Source of the DNA: Candidatus Fermentibacterota bacterium
GTDB taxonomy: Bacteria > Fermentibacterota > Fermentibacteria > Fermentibacterales > Fermentibacteraceae
Direction: 5' to 3'
DNA: 38,698 bases
Assembly: GCA_002748705.1 (NCBI GenBank)
Contig: PDSZ01000022.1
Location: forward strand, 1-38,698
In this document: positions 32,446-38,698 of the stretch, one piece after another
Layout of the letters: each line of letters begins with the position of its first letter
Position numbering within the stretch: the first letter of the stretch is position 1
Translations under genes and position numbers: made by a program
Notes under the pieces: model-generated
Told to the model about the DNA's origin: nothing
Seen by the model: only the letters and a program-made list of their open reading frames with translations
Database searches by the model: none

Positions 32446-32889
32446 GCACCTGCTCAGCCATAACTTGTGTAAGATGCGGATAGCGTATAAAGGTATTTTT
32501 ACTCTACTGTTACGCTTTTCGCACCTGCTCAGCCATGACCTGTGTAAGGCACGGACAGCGTGACCTGGTAATCACTCTACCGTTACGCTTTTTGCACCTG
32601 TTCAGCCACGACTTGTGTAAGGCGCGGACAGCGTGACCTGGTAATCACCCTACCGTTACGCTTTTCGCACCTGCTCAGCCATGACCTGTGTAAGGCGCGG
32701 ACAGCGTGACCTGGTAATCACTCTACCGTTACGCTTTTCGCACCTGTTCAGCCATGACCTGTGTAAGGTGCGGACAGCGTGTAAAGGTATTTTTACTCTA
32801 CTGTTACGCTTTTCGCACCTGTTCAGCCACGCCTTGTGTAAGGCACGGACAGCGTGTAAAGGTATTTTTACTCTACTGTTACGCTTTTC
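32446..32889 (-). repeat. Six tandem 73-75 bp repeats that include the 3' end of glmS
   Basis: Units begin (plus strand GCACCTG) at 32446, 32521, 32594, 32667, 32740 and 32815. Units 1, 5 and 6 are 75 bp (type A), units 2-4 are 73 bp (type B); no unique spacers. The glmS-proximal unit starts inside glmS: its first 24 bases on the minus strand (32891-32868) are the codons for AKSVTVE and stop. Every other unit repeats these: GCG or GCA, AAA, AGC, GTA, ACA or ACG, GTA, GAG (GGG once), then TAA or TGA. After the stop each unit has a hairpin (type A GTAAA/TTTAC, type B GTGA/TCAC). A second partial hairpin, CTGT to ACAG/GCAG, fills the rest. The distal unit is most diverged. Confidence 0.9.
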
Positions 32890-34703
32890 GCAAGATTCCT
32901 GGGTTTGTCAACATCACAGTTTCTGGCCACTGCCACATAGTAAGAAAGGAGCTGCAGAGGTATCACTGAGAGAATAGGAACCAGCATATCATCAACTGAG
33001 GGGATCTCCAGCACCCAGTCAGCAAGGTTTTCTATTTCTCTGTCGCCCTCTGTTGCTATGGCAAGCACCCTTCCTCGTCTGGCCTTTACCTCCTGAATGT
33101 TGGAGATGACCTTCTCGTAAGCTGCATCCTTCACTGCAACAACAGCAACCGGCATCAGGTCGTCTATAAGGGCTATCGGGCCGTGCTTCATCTCTGCAGC
33201 AGGATAACCTTCAGCATGAATGTAGCTTATCTCCTTGAGTTTCAGAGCCCCTTCAAGAGCCACAGGATAGTTTACTCCTCTGCCAAGATAGAGGAAATTA
33301 TTGGCGTATGTGAACTGCCTGGAGATGTCCCTGATAGCTTCACTTCCTGCCAGAATTGATTCAACCTTATCAGGAATCGCCATAATATCACGGCAGATGG
33401 ACTGGCCTTCCTTACGAGTCAGGTTGCCTTTGGCCCTTCCAAGTGCCAGCGCTATCAGAGAGAGTATCATTGTCTGGCTGGTGAAAGCCTTGGTGGAGGC
33501 TACACCTATTTCAGGGCCTGCGTGTATGTAAACACCAGCGTCGGTTTCTCTTGCAATAGTGGAGCCTACAACATTAACAATACCGAAGGTCTTGATCCCC
33601 CGTTTCTTTGCCAGCCTGAGGGCTGCAAGCGTATCCGCAGTTTCACCGCTCTGGCTTATTACAAGCATGACCGTACCGTCCTCAAGGACAGGATCACGGT
33701 ACCTGAACTCGCTGGCGTACTCAACATCAACTGGAACACGGGACAGGTTCTCAATGACATACTTGCCTATGAGCCCGGAGTGCCAGGATGTGCCGCATGC
33801 GGTTATCACTATTCTTCGAATGCTCTGCATATCTTCTGCAGTGAGATCAAGGCCTCCCAGGTGAGCAGTTCCATGCTCCATATCCAGCCTGCCTCTGATA
33901 GCATTTCTCAGAGATTCAGGCTGAGAATAAATCTCCTTGAGCATGTAGTGATCAAATCCGTCTTTCTCAATCTCAGCCAGATCCCAGTCGACATGCTGTA
34001 TTCTGTCTCTGCTCATTTTCGGATCGGAAGCGCTGGAGGAGATGGCACCTGCTGTTATCTCAACTATTTCTCCCTCTTCCAGGTAGATAACATTTCTCGT
34101 GTGGGAGACAATAGCTGCCACATCACTGGCTACGATGTTTTCACCCTGGCCGACACCTACAACAAGGGGACTTCCATATCTGGCTGCCACCAGTGTGGAT
34201 GGCTGATCTGCACTGAGAACGGCTATGCCGTATGCACCCCTGACCTGAGCCAGAGCATCCTTCACTGCTGTGAACAGATCCTTGCCTTTTTCAACTTCAC
34301 TGCCAACAAGTTTAGCAAGCACTTCAGTATCTGTATCAGAATCGAATGAGATACCCTTTTTGAGCAGCTTTTTTCTCAGGGACTTGTAGTTCTCAATGAT
34401 ACCGTTGTGAACCAGGGATATCCGTCCTGTTGAATCGCTGTGGGGATGAGCATTAATTGTAGAGGGTTCACCGTGAGTTGCCCATCTGGTATGGGCAATA
34501 CCGGTTGTGGCACAGGCGGCTGGTCCCGGGTCCATATTCTCAAGGTCTGCAACCCTGCCCATGCACTTCTTTACCGTAAGGGAGTGGTCAGTCTGAAGGG
34601 AGTATCCTGCAGAATCGTAACCTCTGTATTCAAGCCTCTTAAGGCCACCAATAAGCACATCCAGCGCTCTGCCATGACCTACATATCCCACTATTCCACA
34701 CAT
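32868..34703 (-). CDS. glmS: Glutamine-fructose-6-phosphate aminotransferase (isomerizing)
   Basis: A 611-residue enzyme that makes glucosamine 6-phosphate from fructose 6-phosphate and glutamine, the entry to UDP-GlcNAc. The N-terminal glutaminase has catalytic Cys2 (MCGIVGYVG) and LEYRGYDSAG; two SIS domains carry SQSGETADTLAAL and the GVASTKAFTSQ stretch; the end is the universal RNLAKSVTVE. It overlaps glmM by 13 bp, so no glmS ribozyme or leader exists between them; they form a coupled glmM-glmS unit. The last 24 bases are part of the downstream repeat array. Confidence 0.96.
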   Translation of the reverse strand: MCGIVGYVGHGRALDVLIGGLKRLEYRGYDSAGYSLQTDHSLTVKKCMGRVADLENMDPGPAACATTGIAHTRWATHGEPSTINAHPHSDSTGRISLVHNGIIENYKSLRKKLLKKGISFDSDTDTEVLAKLVGSEVEKGKDLFTAVKDALAQVRGAYGIAVLSADQPSTLVAARYGSPLVVGVGQGENIVASDVAAIVSHTRNVIYLEEGEIVEITAGAISSSASDPKMSRDRIQHVDWDLAEIEKDGFDHYMLKEIYSQPESLRNAIRGRLDMEHGTAHLGGLDLTAEDMQSIRRIVITACGTSWHSGLIGKYVIENLSRVPVDVEYASEFRYRDPVLEDGTVMLVISQSGETADTLAALRLAKKRGIKTFGIVNVVGSTIARETDAGVYIHAGPEIGVASTKAFTSQTMILSLIALALGRAKGNLTRKEGQSICRDIMAIPDKVESILAGSEAIRDISRQFTYANNFLYLGRGVNYPVALEGALKLKEISYIHAEGYPAAEMKHGPIALIDDLMPVAVVAVKDAAYEKVISNIQEVKARRGRVLAIATEGDREIENLADWVLEIPSVDDMLVPILSVIPLQLLSYYVAVARNCDVDKPRNLAKSVTVE

Positions 34704-36034
34704 GCAAGAACCTTTCTGAAAACGGCGTAATCTGTGTCCAGAACATGCTGAGATGTATTTTCAGAGATAAACCTGACCACAGGTTCTGTTCCTGAGGGTC
34801 GTATGTGAACCCAGCCGCCTTCTCTCTTCCACCATAGTCCGTCCCTGTTGTCATCAGGCATTCCCATAGCTTCCGTCAGCCCTGCTTCAAGAACACTGAA
34901 ATCTCCTGAAAACTCCACTTTAGTCTTCATTGTGATGTATTCGGGAAAACTGTCTGCCCAGGCGGAAAGGGTTTGCTCCGGATGATTTCTGAGCCATGAG
35001 ATGATATATGCCATACCCACTGCGCTGTCTCTGCCCATATGGCAGTCCCTGTGAATTACACCACCGTTACCTTCACCACCTATATCTGCACCCTGCGCAT
35101 CCATTTCCTCCACAACATTAACTTCACCTACAGGGCTTCTGAAGAGACTGCAGTCATGTCTTTCAGCTGCATTCTGAGAGAGACTTGAAGTGGATAGATT
35201 TACAACTACATGGCCTTTTTTCAATGAAAGAACATGATCAATAGCCAGAGCTATGGTGAATTCCTCACCTATAACCCTGCCTTTTTCATCAACCAGAACC
35301 AGTCTGTCGCCGTCTGGATCAAAACCAAATCCTATATCAGCATTCCTTTTTCTGACCTCTTCACCAAGCATGGAAAGACTTTCCGTTCTTGGTTCAGCCT
35401 CTCTGGGAAAGTCACCGTCAGGGGTCATCTCACCGTTGATGATTACCCATTCCACACCCAGCGCATCCATCATTGCAGGCCCAAGAAGGCCACCGGTGGC
35501 CCCTGTAACATCCAGAACAGCTTTGAGCTTTCTGCCTTCTCTTGTCACCATAGGCAGCCCGGCAACCAGTTCCGCATGCCTTTCAACAGCTCCGTCTATG
35601 TGTTCCGCCACTGGAGCAGACCTGTAGTTCACCCACTTGCGGGGCTCTTTGAGAAGCTCCATCAGTTTCTTTCGCCGGTCTGTTCTGAGGAAAACTCCAT
35701 CTGAATCAATTAGTTTAAGAGCATTCCACTGTCCTGGATTGTGGCTGCTGGTTACAGCAATACCGCCTCTGGCATTATTTCCGGTTACTTCAAGCTGTAC
35801 TGTAGGTGTAGGCGCAACACCTATAAGAACAGGCGTGCAACCTGTTCCCATGAGCCCTGCACAGACTGCAGCTTCAACTGCAGGGCCGCTTTTTCTGGTA
35901 TCACGGCCGACAATAACCCTGCCTGGACCGACAAGTTCGCCGAATGCTGCGGCAAAACTGCAGGCATCCTGCACGGTAAGTGACCGTCCGAAGATACCCC
36001 TTATACCTGAACCGCTTATTATGGGTTTATTCAA
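34691..36034 (-). CDS. glmM: Phosphoglucosamine mutase (phosphohexomutase family)
   Basis: A 447-residue phosphohexomutase. Domain 1 has GIRGIFGR and the phospho-serine loop VTSSHNPGQWNALKL; the metal loop is FGFDPDGDRLVLVD; the sugar-binding GEGNGGV and phosphate-binding RPSGTEPVVRF are present. The pairing with glmS identifies it as GlmM (glucosamine 6-phosphate to 1-phosphate) rather than a mannose mutase. The start is placed at TTG 36032-36034, 8 bases after GGGAGG, giving MNKPIISGSGIRG, the usual N-terminus; the frame is open a little further upstream. Confidence 0.85.
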   Translation of the reverse strand: MNKPIISGSGIRGIFGRSLTVQDACSFAAAFGELVGPGRVIVGRDTRKSGPAVEAAVCAGLMGTGCTPVLIGVAPTPTVQLEVTGNNARGGIAVTSSHNPGQWNALKLIDSDGVFLRTDRRKKLMELLKEPRKWVNYRSAPVAEHIDGAVERHAELVAGLPMVTREGRKLKAVLDVTGATGGLLGPAMMDALGVEWVIINGEMTPDGDFPREAEPRTESLSMLGEEVRKRNADIGFGFDPDGDRLVLVDEKGRVIGEEFTIALAIDHVLSLKKGHVVVNLSTSSLSQNAAERHDCSLFRSPVGEVNVVEEMDAQGADIGGEGNGGVIHRDCHMGRDSAVGMAYIISWLRNHPEQTLSAWADSFPEYITMKTKVEFSGDFSVLEAGLTEAMGMPDDNRDGLWWKREGGWVHIRPSGTEPVVRFISENTSQHVLDTDYAVFRKVLACVE

Positions 36035-36062
36035 AGTGCTGTCCCTCCCGGGAGCCAAACGC

Positions 36063-36138
36063 TGGAGCCGACGATCGGATTCGAACCGATGACCTGCTCA
36101 TTACGAGTGAGCTGCTCTACCAACTGAGCCACGCCGGC
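36063..36138 (-). tRNA. tRNA-Thr (anticodon CGT)
   Basis: A full cloverleaf of 76 bases on the minus strand. Acceptor GCCGGCG pairs with CGTCGGC (one G-T), the D arm has GGCTCAGTTGGTAGAGC, the anticodon stem GCTCA/TGAGC holds loop CTCGTAA (anticodon CGT), and the T arm has GGTTCGAATCC. T73 and an encoded CCA follow (36063-36065). It lies about 30 bp upstream of the glmM start. Confidence 0.96.
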
Positions 36139-36157
36139 TTCGCAAGGTTCACAATTA

Positions 36158-36766
36158 TCAAGTACCGGCTTCGTCTACCGGTATCAGATCCACATTAAGC
36201 GTAAAGGAATACTGGGAATACCCCAGATCAGTTTCCACAGCCGGGTAGACTACAGATTCCTCTCCGTCTTTGATAACCTTATCGCTTTTCATGTCAATCC
36301 AGGTCATCCTGTACCCCATTCTGGCAGAAAGAGGCCCCCACAGATGGATATCAGCACCTGCTGATACTCCGAATCCCACACTTGAACCCTCTTCCTCAAT
36401 GAAGCTTCCGAAATCATCAGTACCGGAATAGTCACCGGTCAAACCAACTATCCCCGGGCCGGCGAAAAGCCCGAATCCATCCATCGGAGAGAACTGTCCG
36501 CAGGGAAAAGCCCAGAAAAGAATGGCCTTTGTTTCTCCGTCCCAGTCAGTACTTGCCTTCTTGCAGAAGTACTCTCCACCAATATGGAACACTACAGGCC
36601 CAGGGGCATCAAGGGAAAAGACAAGCCCGTATGCAGCTCCAGGAGTTCTGAATCTGGAATCATATTGCTCTTCTGCAGGAGCCAGACTGGAAACTGAGGT
36701 ACCTACACCAAACCCCAGACCTCCAGGAAGAGAGGCAACAAGTACGGCAAGCAGAATGCTATGCAT
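36158..36766 (-). CDS. Predicted outer-membrane beta-barrel-type protein
   Basis: A 202-residue exported protein. Signal peptide at residues 1-19 (MHSILLAVLVASLPGGLGF). The rest alternates hydrophobic and polar residues with Gly and aromatics (FGLFAGPGIVGLTGDYSG, SVGFGVSAGADIHLWGPLSA), the look of a small eight-strand outer-membrane barrel, though the end lacks the classic terminal Phe. The ligand or role is unknown. ATG has AAAGGAG upstream and overlaps the end of the preceding gene by 8 bp, so the two are co-translated. Confidence 0.65.
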   Translation of the reverse strand: MHSILLAVLVASLPGGLGFGVGTSVSSLAPAEEQYDSRFRTPGAAYGLVFSLDAPGPVVFHIGGEYFCKKASTDWDGETKAILFWAFPCGQFSPMDGFGLFAGPGIVGLTGDYSGTDDFGSFIEEEGSSVGFGVSAGADIHLWGPLSARMGYRMTWIDMKSDKVIKDGEESVVYPAVETDLGYSQYSFTLNVDLIPVDEAGT

Positions 36767-37157
36767 TGTTCTCCTTTATAATGTTGAAAAAACAGCCAGT
36801 TTCAGGTTTTCGAGTTTTCTTCGCAAAAAACGGCTGGAAGTCAAAGCTCTTCTCATCTGCTGCAAGGTTTTCAGCAGCAACAGATAACTCATCACTGAAA
36901 TTCCAGCGTTCCAGCCCTTCAGGGATATCTGAAAAGACTGAACTGCCAAAAAAGCGATAGCATACTATAGCTGATGATTCCGGAGCAAGGGCGCCTGATC
37001 CGGAATAACTAAACAGAAGAGGAGTATGTTCTCTGACTGAACCATATGGTAAACAATAACCTGCGAAGGTTCTTCTGCCGAATTCACTTTTTTCGCTGAA
37101 CAAAGGTTCAATCTCTTTCAAGCACAGGAATTCAGCTTTTGCATGGCAATCCTCCAT
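36759..37157 (-). CDS. Protein of unknown function, start uncertain
   Basis: At least 132 residues from ATG 37155-37157, which has no ribosome site. The same frame stays open about 27 codons further upstream to TAA, into the end of the aconitase-like gene, and reads protein-like (GGCFRNHTETCWLFSDEY), but contains no ATG, GTG or TTG, so the true start may be unusual or the frame damaged. The protein is rich in Cys, Phe and Ser, with no membrane segment. It overlaps the beta-barrel gene by 8 bp. Confidence 0.5.
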   Translation of the reverse strand: MEDCHAKAEFLCLKEIEPLFSEKSEFGRRTFAGYCLPYGSVREHTPLLFSYSGSGALAPESSAIVCYRFFGSSVFSDIPEGLERWNFSDELSVAAENLAADEKSFDFQPFFAKKTRKPETGCFFNIIKENNA

Positions 37158-37215
37158 ATACTCATCAGAAAAAAGCCAGCAGGTTTCTGTATGGTTCCTG
37201 AAGCAGCCGCCTATG

Positions 37216-38460
37216 CTACACCTCCCTGGGATCAGTAATGAAACCTGTTACAGCAGATGCTGCAGCTGTTTCAGGACTGCCAAGATATATGAATGCTTCC
37301 TTATCGCCAGATTCTTCCATTGGATTTATGTCAGCAGTTGAAAGGCATACTTCCCCAGGAGCCAGAATCCCGTTCACCAATTCGGTACACAGACCGCATC
37401 CAGGAGGAAGCACTACTGCGCCTGCATTTACAAACTGCTCAATAAGACCTTCCTGCAGAGCTTTCATGTATTCGTTCCTGCTGGCAGGTTCAACAAACAT
37501 TCTTACTGCAGGAACAACGGATCGCTCTTTCATTACTTTCAAGGCAGCTCTGAGATCTTCCACTCTGCCGCTGGTCAGGCCCCCCAGATACACCTGATCA
37601 ACACTGGTTTTCGGCAGCTCAAGCACAGGACAAACATTGTCTTCTAAAGAAAGCTTTGACACCACTGGCACTATCTCATCCATGCTGAATTCCAAAGTAT
37701 TACAAAAATCAGCATCAAAATCGCTCCAAAGGGCCCCTGAACAATAATCGGTACTGAAAAAATAGTTCTGGGTTATTATGTCGGCAGGAAAAACCGCAAG
37801 CTCCCCCTGGGAACACATACTTGCAATAGTCATACGCTGGTGTATCAGCAGGGTTGAAACTGAAGCTCCATGAAACTCCAGAGTTTTACCTTTTAAACGG
37901 ACTGAACCAATTTCACCAAGAATAGTAAGCGCAAGATCCACAGCTGCCACTCTCTCAGGCAAAATGCCTGAGAGATTAACATCAATGGTCTCAGGTACTC
38001 TGATACCGATTCTGCCTGTTACAAGTAAATCCGCAGTCTCCGCTGAACTGATCTCTGCGGTGAAGGCGTTGAATGCCCCGTAAGTGCTTATATCTCTGTA
38101 GCTACCCGCCATAATAGTTCCTGGCAGGGCATGATGATTTTCTGAAATTACCTGATGGCATGTGCCGCATCCGATATCGTATAATTTTTCTATTTTATTT
38201 TTTCTAAGAAAACCGCAAATTTCAGAAAGACTTACGGCATCTCCACCTGCAACACCTTGAATAACATTTTCCAGCACAAAAGCAATCCTGTCAGGATACT
38301 TGATAATCCCTCCATGAAGAGCACTCTCCAGCTTTCCGATTATTCCTGATCTGCTGTTCCATGGCAGCACCAGATCAGGCTCTGCCAGAACTGTATCTCC
38401 AGGAAAAACAGATTTTTCGGAAGCCCTTTCAAGCACCTTCTGAGCAAATGTCTTTCCCAT
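37216..38460 (-). CDS. Aconitase/LeuC-family protein lacking canonical active-site motifs
   Basis: A 414-residue protein with the length and domain order of a 3-isopropylmalate dehydratase large subunit. Recognisable family stretches are DIGCGTCHQVISEN (about 95-108), IRVPETIDVNLSG, VYLGGLTSGRVEDLR (291-304) and PPGCGLC (352-358). However, key motifs are altered: GSCTNGR, which supplies one Fe-S ligand, reads GGLTSGR; GADSHT reads GSYRDI (119-124); and the early DHH region reads LEN. Only the Cys355/Cys358 pair remains, so a normal [4Fe-4S] dehydratase is unlikely. No small subunit (LeuD) is adjacent. ATG 38458-38460 follows AAGGGAAAG; the open frame runs on upstream. Confidence 0.75.
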   Translation of the reverse strand: MGKTFAQKVLERASEKSVFPGDTVLAEPDLVLPWNSRSGIIGKLESALHGGIIKYPDRIAFVLENVIQGVAGGDAVSLSEICGFLRKNKIEKLYDIGCGTCHQVISENHHALPGTIMAGSYRDISTYGAFNAFTAEISSAETADLLVTGRIGIRVPETIDVNLSGILPERVAAVDLALTILGEIGSVRLKGKTLEFHGASVSTLLIHQRMTIASMCSQGELAVFPADIITQNYFFSTDYCSGALWSDFDADFCNTLEFSMDEIVPVVSKLSLEDNVCPVLELPKTSVDQVYLGGLTSGRVEDLRAALKVMKERSVVPAVRMFVEPASRNEYMKALQEGLIEQFVNAGAVVLPPGCGLCTELVNGILAPGEVCLSTADINPMEESGDKEAFIYLGSPETAAASAVTGFITDPREV

Positions 38461-38698
38461 TGCTTTCCCTTTCCTTAGAGCAACAACAGCATTATTCCCC
38501 AATATTGTAGTATGAAAAAAATGTAAGGTTCCTTCAAGTGTATAGCAGCCATGTTCTCTGCGAGGCTCCGGCAATCTGCAGCTTGCTTTATGCAGATTCA
38601 TACGGAGAGGATAACAGCAGAGCATAGCAGAAGAGTCACTGGTGTCCCATCTTAACTAGAAGAGGGACAACTGGTTACAGTTTTTATTATCAGCCTCC
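38461..38698. other. Upstream region of the aconitase-like gene
   Basis: No gene is seen. Minus-strand TACAAT near the middle of the region (rc of the ATTGTA at 38503-38508) could be a -10, but no good -35 is at the right distance. The aconitase-like frame extends into it without a start as good as the one chosen. Confidence 0.3.

Noticed and set aside
32446..32889. CRISPR array
   Set aside because: The whole unit repeats with no unique spacers, and no cas gene is present.
32446..32889. Tn7-like element next to glmS
   Set aside because: No tnsABCD-type gene or transposon ends are seen; only the location and repeats suggest a link.
32681..32977. Plus-strand open frames with repeated LLLRFSHLFSH peptides over the repeat array
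   Set aside because: They are the antisense of the repeat units and glmS; the peptide repetition only reflects the 73-75 bp DNA repeats.
34691..34720. glmS riboswitch/ribozyme upstream of glmS
   Set aside because: glmM overlaps the glmS start by 13 bp, leaving no leader.
36139..36170. GATAAT just upstream of the tRNA as a promoter
   Set aside because: A fair -10, but no -35 at a suitable distance.
36040..36198. Open frames reading through the tRNA (peptide with DDRIRTDDLL)
   Set aside because: A well-known artefact of translating a tRNA gene on the opposite strand.

Overview
The window looks like chromosome from an uncultured Gram-negative (diderm) bacterium of moderate GC. Diderm signs are a PilQ secretin, a predicted outer-membrane barrel, many lipoproteins and secreted proteins, and a phosphoheptose-isomerase-like gene. 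The gingipain-type peptidase with a C-terminal sorting-like domain, the secreted beta-propellers and the tricorn remnant recall FCB-group candidate phyla such as Fermentibacterota. That placement is inference; no rRNA is present. Starts are often TTG or GTG and most genes sit in tight minus-strand operons.

Layout. 1-3.7 kb: secreted proteins of unknown role, a lipoprotein beta-propeller and gene fragments. 3.7-6.5 kb: a Zn/Mn-type ABC importer (permease, ATPase, binding protein) preceded by a frameshifted TonB/AgmX-like gene. 6.6-7.4 kb: rpsD with its own promoter and terminator. 7.4-13 kb: C25 peptidase, then a run of primary-type sigma factor, M23 peptidase, methyltransferase and an internally deleted tricorn protease. 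13-15.4 kb (plus strand): methyltransferase, a beta-helix nucleotidyltransferase-like protein and a SIS/GmhA-like isomerase, probably for a surface sugar. 15.4-24 kb (minus): a type IV pilus operon (PilM-PilN fusion, lipoprotein, PilO, PilP joined to a propeller-like domain, PilQ) running into rsmD, coaD, an aminotransferase and a zinc-ribbon protein. 24.2 kb: a small helical protein divergent from the pil operon. 24.5-25.9 kb: an IS110-family (IS1111-like) element with a candidate guide-RNA region. 26-27.3 kb: glgC. 27.4-29.5 kb (plus): DUF2089, a membrane protein, a SHOCT-like protein, then a YchF-like GTPase relative. 29.5-31.3 kb: an ATPase + DUF4276 pair resembling AbiL/RloAB defence modules. 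31.4-32.3 kb: BrkB-family membrane protein. 32.4-34.7 kb: six tandem 73-75 bp repeats running into the end of glmS. 34.7-36.1 kb: glmM and tRNA-Thr(CGT). 36.2-38.5 kb: outer-membrane-type protein, an unknown gene and an aconitase-family protein lacking canonical active-site motifs.

Most unusual: (1) the repeat array downstream of glmS, each unit of which repeats the last codons and stop of glmS with mostly synonymous changes and a compensated hairpin; (2) the inverted-repeat-bounded noncoding region after the IS1111-like transposase; (3) the aconitase paralogue without the usual cluster and catalytic motifs; (4) rearranged or fused genes (PilMN, propeller-PilP, collapsed tricorn, frameshifted AgmX-like gene).
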